NCBI GenBank assembly: GCA_031256975.1
Contig: JAIRPN010000013.1
Location: forward strand, 186,001-250,000
Reading direction: 5' to 3'
Source: Verrucomicrobiales bacterium
Lineage (GTDB): Bacteria; Verrucomicrobiota; Verrucomicrobiia; Methylacidiphilales; JAAUTS01
Length of the DNA: 64,000 bases
Below are positions 52,632 to 61,534 of the stretch, one piece after another. Within the stretch, counting starts at the first letter, position 1, and every line of letters begins with the position of its first letter. The position numbers were made by a program, and so were the translations under genes. The notes below the pieces were generated by a model. It saw only the letters and a list, made by a program, of their open reading frames with translations. It did not search any database and was not told where the DNA came from.

Positions 52632-53324
52632 ATGGAACAAGAACGTTTGGAACACATGCGCGGCATTTTTAAGGGTTCACTGTTGAACCTCAAGGACACC
52701 CTGTTGATGATGGCGAGCCTCACCGACCGCAATTTGACAATGGCGCTGAGCTCTTATCTCGAACGCGACGACAACAAGGCGCAATCGGTGGAGACCGAGG
52801 ACAATGTCGTCGACCGTCTGGAAATCGAAATCGACGAAATGGTGGTGACTTATCTCGCCACCCACGGCCCGATGGCCACCGAATGCCGCATGGCGTTCTG
52901 CGCGTCGAAGATTTCCCCCGCGCTGGAAGGCATTGCCGACCAGGCGGTGAGCATCGCCCGCCGCGCCCGTCATTTGAACGGCCTGGCCGAGGTGCAGTCG
53001 GGAGTCGACATCCTGCCGATGGGCAAGATCGTGCTGTCGATGATCCGCGAGGCGATCAACGCGTTTCTCGAGGTGAATCCCGAGAAGGCCGCGCCGATCG
53101 TGCTGCTGGACAAGCAGGTGGACGAAATGAACCGCGATAACGAGCGCACGCTGCACCGCATTATGGCGGAACAGACCCAGAACATTCCCGCCTACATCCA
53201 CATCATGTTCATTTCCCGCGCGCTGGAAAAGTGCGGCGACTACGCCAAGCAAATCGCCGAGGAAGTGCATTACTTGTACACCGCGCAGGACATCCGCCAT
53301 GAGCGGAACACGGCGGGCAAATGA
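52632..53324 (+). CDS. phoU: Phosphate signaling complex protein PhoU
   Basis: Position after pstB; ETEDNVVDRLEIEIDEMVVTYLATHGPMATECRMAFCASKISPALEGIADQAVSIARR. Confidence 0.95.
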   Translation: MEQERLEHMRGIFKGSLLNLKDTLLMMASLTDRNLTMALSSYLERDDNKAQSVETEDNVVDRLEIEIDEMVVTYLATHGPMATECRMAFCASKISPALEGIADQAVSIARRARHLNGLAEVQSGVDILPMGKIVLSMIREAINAFLEVNPEKAAPIVLLDKQVDEMNRDNERTLHRIMAEQTQNIPAYIHIMFISRALEKCGDYAKQIAEEVHYLYTAQDIRHERNTAGK

Positions 53325-53422
53325 CGCCAACGGTGAAATTGTTTCACCGGGTTGATGGTTAGCGTGGTAACGGGAAGATAAAGATTTCGCTTTGCCCGCG
53401 GGCGGAAATTCCGCTAAAGCTT

Positions 53423-53451
53423 TCATCGCAAACGCAACCCGTTTGCGATGA
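53423..53451 (+). promoter_or_regulatory. 12-bp perfect stem-loop covering the start codon of the permease gene
   Basis: TCATCGCAAACG caacc CGTTTGCGATGA; ATG at 53448 and 53451 lie in or at the end of the 3' arm. Confidence 0.7.
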
Positions 53452-54848
53452 TGGAAAACCAAAACGCTCCCCAATCGGAACGCCAGCTTCGGCGTAATCT
53501 CAGCAATCGTCACATCCAGTTGATCGCCATTGGCGGCGCGATTGGCACCGGCCTGTTCATGGGTTCCGGCAAGACCATCAGCCTCGCCGGGCCGTCGATC
53601 ATCTTCGTGTACATGATCATCGGCTTCATGCTGTTCTTCGTCATGCGCGCGCTGGGCGAGTTGCTGCTTTCCAACCTGAATTACAAGTCGTTCATTGACT
53701 TTTCCGAGGACTTGCTCGGGCCTTGGGCGGGATTTTTCATGGGCTGGACCTACTGGTTCTGCTGGATTGTCACCGGCATGTCGGACGTGGTGGCGATTTC
53801 CGCCCGCTATGTGCCGTTTTTCTTTCCCGACTGCCCGCACTGGCTGTCGTCCCTGCTGTTGATCCTGCTGTTCCTCGGGTTGAACTTGGTGGCGGTCCGG
53901 GCGTTCGGCGAGACGGAATTCTGGTTCGCGATCATCAAGGTAGTGTTGATCGTGGCGCTTATTTTCATCGGGTTATATATGGTGGTGACGGGATTCAAGT
54001 CGCCCTCGGGATCGGTGGCGTCTTACGCGAATTTGTGGCGCGACGGCGGGATGTTCCCGCACGGGTTGATGGGATTTCTGGCCGGGTTTCAGATCGCGGT
54101 ATTCGCCTATGTGGGTATTGAACTGGTGGGAACGACCGCGGCGGAGACACGCGATCCGGTGAAGGTGTTGCCGCGCGCGATCAACGCGATTCCGTTGCGG
54201 GTGTTCGCGTTTTATGTGCTGTCGCTAATCACCATCATGGCGATCACGCCATGGTCCTCGGTGGTGGCGGATCAAAGCCCCTTTGTCGAACTGTTCCTGC
54301 TGGCGGGCATTCCCTCCGCGGCGCTGGTGGTGAACTTCGTGGTGCTGACCTCGGCGGCCTCATCCGCCAACAGCGGCATCTTCTCGACCAGCCGCATGAT
54401 TTACGGCCTGGCAACGGAAGGCGACGCGCCAAAACCGTTCCGGGTTTTGTCGAAACGCGCCGTCCCGGCCCGCGCGCTGTTGTTTTCCTGCATCTGCCTG
54501 TTTGGCGGCGTCGGGTTGAATTATCTGGTGCCGAACATCGTGACGGCCTTCACCATCATCACTACTCTGTCGGCGGTGCTGTTCATCTTCGTGTGGTCGG
54601 TGATCATGTTCTCGTACTTGGTGTACCGCAGGAAGCGTCCTGAGTTGCATGAGAAGTCGGTCTATAAAATGCCGGGAGGACGTTTCATGTGCTGGGTTTG
54701 CCTGGCCTTTTTCGTGTTCATCCTGGTGGTGTTGTGCCTGGAGGATGATACAAGGCAGGCTCTAATGGCGGCGCCGGTTTGGTTCGTGGTGCTGGGACTC
54801 GCCTATTTCTTCCTGCGCAAGGGCAAGAAGCAGGGTACGCGGGCCTGA
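53448..54848 (+). CDS. Amino acid permease (APC superfamily)
   Basis: LRRNLSNRHIQLIAIGGAIGTGLFMGSGKTISLAGPS, ELVGTTAAETRDPVKVLPRAINAIPLRV. Confidence 0.95.
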   Translation: MMENQNAPQSERQLRRNLSNRHIQLIAIGGAIGTGLFMGSGKTISLAGPSIIFVYMIIGFMLFFVMRALGELLLSNLNYKSFIDFSEDLLGPWAGFFMGWTYWFCWIVTGMSDVVAISARYVPFFFPDCPHWLSSLLLILLFLGLNLVAVRAFGETEFWFAIIKVVLIVALIFIGLYMVVTGFKSPSGSVASYANLWRDGGMFPHGLMGFLAGFQIAVFAYVGIELVGTTAAETRDPVKVLPRAINAIPLRVFAFYVLSLITIMAITPWSSVVADQSPFVELFLLAGIPSAALVVNFVVLTSAASSANSGIFSTSRMIYGLATEGDAPKPFRVLSKRAVPARALLFSCICLFGGVGLNYLVPNIVTAFTIITTLSAVLFIFVWSVIMFSYLVYRRKRPELHEKSVYKMPGGRFMCWVCLAFFVFILVVLCLEDDTRQALMAAPVWFVVLGLAYFFLRKGKKQGTRA

Positions 54849-54850
54849 GT

Positions 54851-55381
54851 TCAGGCCCTGGCGGGTTTGCCGAAGATCATGTCGACCATCAGCTCCGAGG
54901 TGATGGTTTCCAAGTCCGCGCGCAAGGCGGGGATGTCGGTGCCGGCGGGAATATGCAGGGTGGCACTGGCCTGGAACAGGGGTTCGGCGGACATTGGCGC
55001 GCTGAGCCGTTCGGTGGTGAGTTCCTCCACGTTGACTTTGTGACGCGCCAGCGCCTTGGTGATTTCGCTGACAATGCCGGGGCGGTCCTGGCCGATCAAT
55101 TCGATGGAAACCTTGGCGATATCTGCTGTTTCATCGTTGGCGGTTTCCGGATTGGCGATGACGGCGATGTTCTGCGACTCGAGTTTTTGCAAGGCCGCTA
55201 ATAGCGGGACTTCGTTGTTGGCGTCGATTTCCACCCGCAGGATGCCGGCAAATTGCCCGCCCAGTTTGCACATCCGGCTTTCCAGCCAGTTGCCGCCATG
55301 TTCGCGGACGAGGGAGGCGACGTTGTCCACCAAACCGGGGCGGTCTGGGCCGATGATGGTCATAACCAGGTAGTGGTTCAT
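54851..55381 (-). CDS. ACT-domain protein, glycine cleavage system repressor (GcvR)-like
   Basis: MNHYLVMTIIGPDRPGLVDNVASLVREHGGNWLESRMCKLGGQFAGILRVEI, second ACT domain VSIELIGQDRPGIVSEITKALA. Confidence 0.85.
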   Translation of the reverse strand: MNHYLVMTIIGPDRPGLVDNVASLVREHGGNWLESRMCKLGGQFAGILRVEIDANNEVPLLAALQKLESQNIAVIANPETANDETADIAKVSIELIGQDRPGIVSEITKALARHKVNVEELTTERLSAPMSAEPLFQASATLHIPAGTDIPALRADLETITSELMVDMIFGKPARA

Positions 55382-55434
55382 GCAGGGCGCAATATAGTCC
55401 TTGTTTGCGCAAAACCCAACCAATAAATTGGGTC

Positions 55435-56112
55435 ATGGTCGAATTAGTGGTGGCAAGGTACCAGGAGGACATCGCCTGGGTGCGCAATGTGCCGGAAAGC
55501 GTGCGCGCAACCGTGTACAACAAGGGATTGCCCTTGGCGCCGGACTGGCGCGGGGTGATAGTTTTGCCGAACATCGGCCGCGAGGCGCACACTTATTTAT
55601 ATCACATCATTAACCACTACGATTCTTTGGCGGATTTGACCGTGTTCACCCAGGGCAAGCCCTTCGACCACGCGCCGGATTTGCACAAGGTGTTGCGCGC
55701 CGCCGCTAACGGCGAGCTGGAGGTTGGCGACTTCAAATGGCTGGGTTTTTTGGTGGATACGGATGACAAACGCGGGCGCAGGTTGTTCGTGCCGTGGAGC
55801 AAGAATCCGTCGCGGGAGGAGCTGCCGCTGGACGAATTTTACCGGGAATTGTTCGGCGGGGAATCCCCGGAAAGCTTTCGCTTTTACGGCGGGGCGCAGT
55901 TCGTGGTTAGCGCCGCCTGCGTGCGCCGCCGGCCGCGGGAGTTTTACCAGCGGGCGCTGGACTTGGCGGAAAGTTGGCCGCTGGCGGCGCACTGTCTGGA
56001 ACGGCTGTGGGACCGGGTGTTTGGCGTCAGCGGGGTGACGGACGAGTTGATGAACGGCCGGGATACGGTTTATTTAAAACAGATCAAGGATAAGCAACCT
56101 TATGGCTATTGA
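55435..56112 (+). CDS. DUF3431 domain-containing protein
   Basis: VVARYQEDIAWVRNVPESVRATVYNKG...PNIGREAHTYLYHIINHYDSLADLTVFTQGKPFDHAPDL. Confidence 0.8.
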   Translation: MVELVVARYQEDIAWVRNVPESVRATVYNKGLPLAPDWRGVIVLPNIGREAHTYLYHIINHYDSLADLTVFTQGKPFDHAPDLHKVLRAAANGELEVGDFKWLGFLVDTDDKRGRRLFVPWSKNPSREELPLDEFYRELFGGESPESFRFYGGAQFVVSAACVRRRPREFYQRALDLAESWPLAAHCLERLWDRVFGVSGVTDELMNGRDTVYLKQIKDKQPYGY

Positions 56113-57262
56113 ACGAATCTATCTGGATCATCTGGCGACAACCCCGCTGTTAGCGGCGGCGCGTGAGGCGATGCTGCCTTTCCTGCAGGAGGAATTTGGT
56201 CTGCCGATGGGGCTGTACCGCGAGGGTGCCCGCGCGGGCAGGGCGGTGGCCAGGGCGCGTGAGCAACTGGCCGCGATGATTGGCGCGAAACGGGTGGATG
56301 AGATCATCTTCACCTCGAACGGTTCGGAGGCCTGCAATCTGGCGCTGAAGGGGCTGGCGTTCAAGCACGCTAACGGCGGGAAAAGGCACATTGTTTCATC
56401 GTTAGCGGAACATCCGGCGGTGGCGGAGTCGCTGAAGTTTTTGGAGAAACTGGGCTGGAAGATTTCACGCGTCGGCGTCGATGTGGCAGGTTTTGTTGAC
56501 CCGGCGGAAATCGGCAAAGTCTTGCGGCCTGACACGCTGTTGGTGGCCACGCATTTGTCGAACCACGACTCCGGCGCAGTGCAAAGCGTGAAGGAAATCG
56601 CGCGGTTGGCACACGCCAACGGCAGTCTGGTGTTTTGCGACGCGATGACGGCGGGCGGCTGGCTGGCCGTTAGCGTCGGGGATTTGGACGTGGATTTGCT
56701 GTCACTTTCGCCGCATCGTTTTTTCGGACCGAAGGGTGTCGGGGTGCTGTACAAAAGATCGTTGTTGGCGTTGGAATCGCTGATCCACGGCGGCAAGCAG
56801 GAGGACGGGCAGCGGGCGGGTTCGCTTAACGTAGCGGCGATTGTCGGTGCCGGAGTGGCGGCGGAACAGATTGGCGGCGCCATGGCGGATTACGCGGCGA
56901 AGTGCCGTGCATTGACCAAAATCTTGTGGGAGAATATCGAGGCCAAAGTTCCCCAGGTGAAGTTGAACGGCCCGCCGGTCGGCGCTAACCGTGATCCCCG
57001 GCATTTGAATGTCAGCTTTGAGGGGATCGAGGGCGAGGCGCTGATGCTGTGGCTGGATTTGAACGGCATCAGCGTGGCGGCGAACACCGGTTGCGCGACG
57101 CAGACCAGCAAGTTGTCGCCGACGCTGATGGCGATGGGTCTGAGTTCGTCACTGGCGGCGGGGTCGATTTTGCTGTCGCCGTCGCCGGAACAAACGCCCG
57201 GGGAGATGGTGCTTGCCGCTGAGAAAATTGCCAAGGGAGTGGCGAAAATCAGAAGCTTGTAA
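56102..57262 (+). CDS. Cysteine desulfurase (NifS/IscS) family protein with PLP-Lys to Arg substitution
   Basis: IYLDHLATTPL, TSNGSEACNLALKG, LAEHPAV, FCDAMTAGG, SPHRFFGPKGVGVLY (R at Schiff-base K), Cys in NTGCATQTS. Confidence 0.88.
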   Translation: MAIERIYLDHLATTPLLAAAREAMLPFLQEEFGLPMGLYREGARAGRAVARAREQLAAMIGAKRVDEIIFTSNGSEACNLALKGLAFKHANGGKRHIVSSLAEHPAVAESLKFLEKLGWKISRVGVDVAGFVDPAEIGKVLRPDTLLVATHLSNHDSGAVQSVKEIARLAHANGSLVFCDAMTAGGWLAVSVGDLDVDLLSLSPHRFFGPKGVGVLYKRSLLALESLIHGGKQEDGQRAGSLNVAAIVGAGVAAEQIGGAMADYAAKCRALTKILWENIEAKVPQVKLNGPPVGANRDPRHLNVSFEGIEGEALMLWLDLNGISVAANTGCATQTSKLSPTLMAMGLSSSLAAGSILLSPSPEQTPGEMVLAAEKIAKGVAKIRSL

Positions 57263-57306
57263 AAAAACTTCGCCTCCCGCGGCGTTCGTGTTTAAATTGG
57301 AAGTTT

Positions 57307-58368
57307 ATGGCCACTCAGGAGCAGATTTTAGAGGCGCTGAAACAAGTTAAATACCCGGGTTATAGTCGCGACATTGTGTCGTTCGGGTTGGTGAAGGGGG
57401 TGGAGTTTGTTGCTCCGAAGGGGACCGTCATTAGCGTTGAACTAAGCACGGCTGACGCCAATATTCCCCGCATCCTGCAGGAACAGATTGTCGAGACGGT
57501 TTGCCGGATTCCGGGATTTTCCGAGGAACAGCGGCCGGTGGATGTGCGGATCAAGGTCAACGCACCGGCGCAACCGGCGGCACAGGCGGGGTCGTTGCCG
57601 CAAACCGGATTGCCGGGGGTGAAACACATTGTGGCGGTGGCCAGCGGCAAGGGCGGCGTCGGCAAATCGACGGTGGCGGCGAACCTGACGGCGGCGTTCA
57701 AGTCGCTGGGGTTCAAGGTTGGCTTGTGCGACTGCGATTTGTACGGGCCGAGCATGGGCCTGATGTTTGGCACTGCGGAACGCCCGACCATGGGCGATGA
57801 CGAGTTGATCAATCCGGTGGAGGTCCAAGGGATCAAGCTGATGAGCATGGGTCTGCTGGTGGAGGATGAATCGCCGGTGATTTTGCGCGGACCGATGGTG
57901 ACGCGTTACACCCAGCAATTTTTGCGCAGCGTGAACTGGGGTGAACTGGACGTGCTGGTGCTGGACTTGCCGCCGGGAACGGGCGACATCCAGTTGACCA
58001 TCGTGCAGACTTTGTCGTTGAGCGGCGCGGTGATTGTCAGCACACCGCAGGAAGTGGCGTTGATCGACGCCCGCAAGGCGGTGAAGATGTTCCACAAGGT
58101 GAATGTGCCGATCCTGGGCATCGTCGAGAACATGAGCTATTTCCTTTGCCCTGATAACAATAAACGTTATGACATTTTCGGCAGCGGCGGCGGCAGGCGG
58201 GAAGCGGAAAAACTGGGCGTTCCGCTGCTGGGTGAGATACCGCTGGAAATGGCCGCACGCGAGGCGGGGGATCAGGGAAAACCGGTGGTTTGGCGTGATT
58301 CGTCAACGCTAACGGCCAAAACTTTCGTTGCGGTTGCGGAAAAACTGAAAAATATCTTATTCGGTTAA
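57307..58368 (+). CDS. Mrp/NBP35 (ApbC) family P-loop ATPase
   Basis: DUF59-like N-terminus; VASGKGGVGKSTVAANL; LDLPPGTGDIQLTIVQTL; NMSYFLCPDNNKRYDIFGSGGG. Confidence 0.95.
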   Translation: MATQEQILEALKQVKYPGYSRDIVSFGLVKGVEFVAPKGTVISVELSTADANIPRILQEQIVETVCRIPGFSEEQRPVDVRIKVNAPAQPAAQAGSLPQTGLPGVKHIVAVASGKGGVGKSTVAANLTAAFKSLGFKVGLCDCDLYGPSMGLMFGTAERPTMGDDELINPVEVQGIKLMSMGLLVEDESPVILRGPMVTRYTQQFLRSVNWGELDVLVLDLPPGTGDIQLTIVQTLSLSGAVIVSTPQEVALIDARKAVKMFHKVNVPILGIVENMSYFLCPDNNKRYDIFGSGGGRREAEKLGVPLLGEIPLEMAAREAGDQGKPVVWRDSSTLTAKTFVAVAEKLKNILFG

Positions 58369-58478
58369 ACAATGGCAACGTCTTGTCGTGGAAGAGATTA
58401 ATCAGAGATGGAGCAGTTGAAATTTTTGCGACATTAAGTATTTGAGGTTATAGTATTGACAGATTACGGGGGTTTGTT

Positions 58479-58706
58479 GTGAATAGTAGGGATAACATGA
58501 GTGTGAATTCTAACGATACCGAACTGTATTTTAAGAATTCGGCGTTATACCGTGAGTTTCTGGCTGAACGCGAAGAGATCCTGAAACATAAATGGATCGA
58601 AAGTGAAAAAGCCGGGCACGACATCGGGTTTGAAAAGGCCTTGCTGGATTGGATTGTGAAGCACCGGGCGACCTGGCGTAATGCGCGCAAGCCCCAGTCT
58701 TCCTGA
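58479..58706 (+). CDS. Conserved-looking small hypothetical protein
   Basis: WIESEKAGHDIGFEKALLDWIVKHRATWRNARK; plausible ORF with coding composition. Confidence 0.55.
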   Translation: MNSRDNMSVNSNDTELYFKNSALYREFLAEREEILKHKWIESEKAGHDIGFEKALLDWIVKHRATWRNARKPQSS

Positions 58707-58735
58707 CAGCAGGGCGCTCATGGTGAACCTTTAAT

Positions 58736-58753
58736 ATGGTCCGGTGAGGCCAT
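58736..58753 (+). promoter_or_regulatory. Predicted PyrR RNA-binding hairpin at the pyrR Shine-Dalgarno
   Basis: AUGGUCCGGUGAGGCCAU fits ARUCCnGnGAGGYU with a covarying closing pair; aaggag SD 3 nt downstream. Confidence 0.75.
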
Positions 58754-58765
58754 AAAGGAGCAAAA

Positions 58766-59302
58766 GTGCATAAAATTGTAATGGATGCGGCCGCCATTGA
58801 CAGGTCGCTGAATCGTCTCGCCCACGAAATTCTGGAGCGAAGCCCCGAGGGAGTGGCCCTTGGATTTGTCGGTATTCACACGCGCGGCGTGCCACTGGCT
58901 GAGCGCCTTGCCAAATTGACCCAAAAATTCGACCCGTCGCGGCCGGTGCTGCCGGTGGGGCAATTGGATATTTCCTTCCATCGTGATGACATCGGGCGCG
59001 CAAAGCCCGCGCCGAAGATCACCGACATCGCCTTTGACGTGGACAAAGAGCATGTGATTTTGGTCGACGACGTGTTTTTCACCGGTCGCAGCGTGCGTGC
59101 CGCGCTCAACGCCCTGGTCGACATCGGCCGCGCCAAAACCGTGCGACTGGCGGTGCTGGTGGATCGCGGTCACCGGCAGTTGCCGATCCGTGCGGATTAT
59201 GTCGGCAAGAATATTCCCACCTCAATCGAGGAAAAAGTCGAAGTCCGTCTCTCGGAAATCGACGCTAATGACGAAGTCATCGTTAGCGGAGGTACGGTAT
59301 GA
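58766..59302 (+). CDS. pyrR: Bifunctional pyr operon regulator/uracil phosphoribosyltransferase PyrR (GTG start)
   Basis: LGFVGIHTRGVPLAERL, VLPVGQLDISFHRDD, VILVDDVFFTGRSVRAALNAL. Confidence 0.96.
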   Translation: MHKIVMDAAAIDRSLNRLAHEILERSPEGVALGFVGIHTRGVPLAERLAKLTQKFDPSRPVLPVGQLDISFHRDDIGRAKPAPKITDIAFDVDKEHVILVDDVFFTGRSVRAALNALVDIGRAKTVRLAVLVDRGHRQLPIRADYVGKNIPTSIEEKVEVRLSEIDANDEVIVSGGTV

Positions 59303-60234
59303 AATGGACGCGGAAAGATTTCATTGATATCCAAAGTTTGAGCCGTGAGGAGATTGAGCTGGTGCTCGATACGGCGGCTTCGTTCAAGAAGGTGCTGGAA
59401 CGGCCGATCAAAAAAGTTCCCTCGCTGCGCGGCAAAACGGTGGTGAATTTGTTCATTGAACCGAGCACGCGCACGCGCGTGTCGTTTGAACTGGCGGCGC
59501 AGAATTTGAGCGCCGACGTGATCAGCATGGCGGCGGAAAGCAGTTCGTTCAAGAAAGGCGAGACACTGAAGGACACGGCGCTGAATTTGCAGGCGCTAAA
59601 CGCCGAGTTCATTGTCATCCGCCACAGCGCGGCGGGCGCGGCGCAGTTTCTGGCGGAACGCTTGAACGCCCATGTGATCAACGCCGGTGATGGTGCGCAT
59701 GAGCATCCGACGCAGGCGATGCTGGACACCTTTACCATCCGCGAAAAACTTGGGACGCTGGAGGGGAAACACATCTTGATCGTTGGCGATATTCTTTACA
59801 GCCGGGTGGCGCGTTCGGATATCTGGTCGCTGACCAAGCTCGGCGCGAAGGTCACTCTGGTCGGACCGACCACCTTGCTGCCGGAACATTTCCGCGACAT
59901 GGGGGTTGGCGTGGTGCATGACCTCGACAGCGTGCTGCCGCAGGCCGACGTGATCAACCTGTTGCGCATCCAGCACGAGCGCCAGAGCAAGGCGGCATTC
60001 CCGTCGCTCGGGGAATATATCGGCGTGTATGGCCTGACCCGCGAGCGCTTCAAGAAGTGCAAGCCGGACGTGATGATCATGCATCCCGGCCCGATCAACC
60101 GTGGGGTCGAGATCGAAAGTGATCTGGCCGACTGCGGGAATTCGGTGATTTTACAACAGGTAACCAACGGCTTGGCCGTGCGCATGGCGGTACTCTATCT
60201 GGTCAGCGGCGGCGCGGTGGGAGGTGTCGAATGA
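59299..60234 (+). CDS. pyrB: Aspartate carbamoyltransferase catalytic subunit
   Basis: FIEPSTRTRVSFELAAQNL, IRHSAAGAAQFLAER, GDGAHEHPTQAMLDTFT, MHPGPINRGVEI. Confidence 0.98.
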   Translation: MKWTRKDFIDIQSLSREEIELVLDTAASFKKVLERPIKKVPSLRGKTVVNLFIEPSTRTRVSFELAAQNLSADVISMAAESSSFKKGETLKDTALNLQALNAEFIVIRHSAAGAAQFLAERLNAHVINAGDGAHEHPTQAMLDTFTIREKLGTLEGKHILIVGDILYSRVARSDIWSLTKLGAKVTLVGPTTLLPEHFRDMGVGVVHDLDSVLPQADVINLLRIQHERQSKAAFPSLGEYIGVYGLTRERFKKCKPDVMIMHPGPINRGVEIESDLADCGNSVILQQVTNGLAVRMAVLYLVSGGAVGGVE

Positions 60235-61526
60235 GCAAGGCATTTTTATTCAAGGGCGGACGGGTGATCGATCCCGCCAATGGTGAGGACACGGTGCGCG
60301 ATCTCAAGGTCGAGAACGGCAAAATCGTCAAAGAATTTTCCGTCGCTAACGGCGAAATCGAAACCATCGACGCTAACGGCAAGGTGGTTTGCCCGGGCTT
60401 GATCGACATTCACGTGCACTTGCGCGAGCCGGGACAAACCGCCAAGGAAACCATCGCCACCGGGACGCAATCCGCCGCGGCTGGCGGTTTCACCACGGTG
60501 GTGGCGATGCCGAACACGACGCCGCCGGTGGACAGCACGGCGACGGTGAGCTGGATTATCCAGCGAGCCAGGGAAACCGGCGTGGTCAATGTGTACCCGA
60601 CGGGTTGCATTTCGCAGGGCATGGCGGGCGAGTTGCTGGCGCCGATCGGTTCGCTGAAAAAAGCCGGCGTGGTGGCGATCACGGACGACGGCAAGTGCAT
60701 CCAGAACAACGAGCTGATGCGCCGCGCGCTGGAATATGCCAGGATGTTCAACCTGGTGGTGATGGATCACTGCCAGGATTATGCGCTAACGGCGGGCGGG
60801 GTGATGAACGAGGGTTATTGGTCGACGGTGCTGGGATTGAAGGGCTGGCCGGCGATTGCCGAGGAGATTATCATCGCGCGGAATGCGATGCTGGCCGAGT
60901 TGACCGGTTGCCGCGTGCATTGCCAGCATGTCACCAGTGCGGGCGGCGTGCGCATCATCCGCGAGGCCAAGCAGCGCGGGGTACCGATCAGCGGCGAGAT
61001 TTGCGCGCACCATATCGCACTGACCGACGAGTCGCTGAAGGGTTACAATTCGGATTTCAAGATGAATCCGCCGTTGCGCACGCAACGGGATATCGAGGCA
61101 TTATTGACGGGTTTTGCCGACGGCACGATCGAATATCTGGCCAGCGACCACGCACCGCATTGCAATTACGAGAAGGAAGTTGAAATTGCCGACGCGCCGT
61201 TCGGGATTGTCGGGCTGGAGACCGAGTTCGCCCTGTTCAACACCAAGATCGCCAAGGCGGGAATCAGTTCGTTGCCGAAGGTGATCGAGGCGCTAACGGT
61301 GAAGGCGGCCAGGCTGCTGGACCTGCCGAAAGGCACGCTAACGGTGGGCGCCGACGCGGATGTGACGGTCCTTGACCCCGAGTTGCGTTGGACGGTGCGG
61401 AAGACACAATTGCTGTCGAAGTCAAAAAACACGCCGTTTGACGGAACGGAATTGACGGGACGTGCTATTTTTACGATGGTTAGCGGGCGGCCGGTGTGGT
61501 CGCTGGAGAAGGGAATTTTGGTTTGA
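60231..61526 (+). CDS. pyrC: Dihydroorotase
   Basis: CPGLIDIHVHLREPGQTAKETIATGTQSAAAGGFTTVVAMPNT; ASDHAPH; DAPFGIVGLETEF. Confidence 0.97.
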   Translation: MSKAFLFKGGRVIDPANGEDTVRDLKVENGKIVKEFSVANGEIETIDANGKVVCPGLIDIHVHLREPGQTAKETIATGTQSAAAGGFTTVVAMPNTTPPVDSTATVSWIIQRARETGVVNVYPTGCISQGMAGELLAPIGSLKKAGVVAITDDGKCIQNNELMRRALEYARMFNLVVMDHCQDYALTAGGVMNEGYWSTVLGLKGWPAIAEEIIIARNAMLAELTGCRVHCQHVTSAGGVRIIREAKQRGVPISGEICAHHIALTDESLKGYNSDFKMNPPLRTQRDIEALLTGFADGTIEYLASDHAPHCNYEKEVEIADAPFGIVGLETEFALFNTKIAKAGISSLPKVIEALTVKAARLLDLPKGTLTVGADADVTVLDPELRWTVRKTQLLSKSKNTPFDGTELTGRAIFTMVSGRPVWSLEKGILV

Positions 61527-61534
61527 GCGAAAAT

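Noticed and set aside
52677-53840. 387-aa - strand ORF opposite phoU/permease
   Set aside because: His/Arg/Gln-rich shadow spanning two well-supported + genes.
60231-61526. Possible inactive PyrC-like pseudo-dihydroorotase
   Set aside because: Metal and catalytic motifs (HVHLREPG, DHCQD, HCQHVTSAGG, SDHAPH) are intact, so it looks active.
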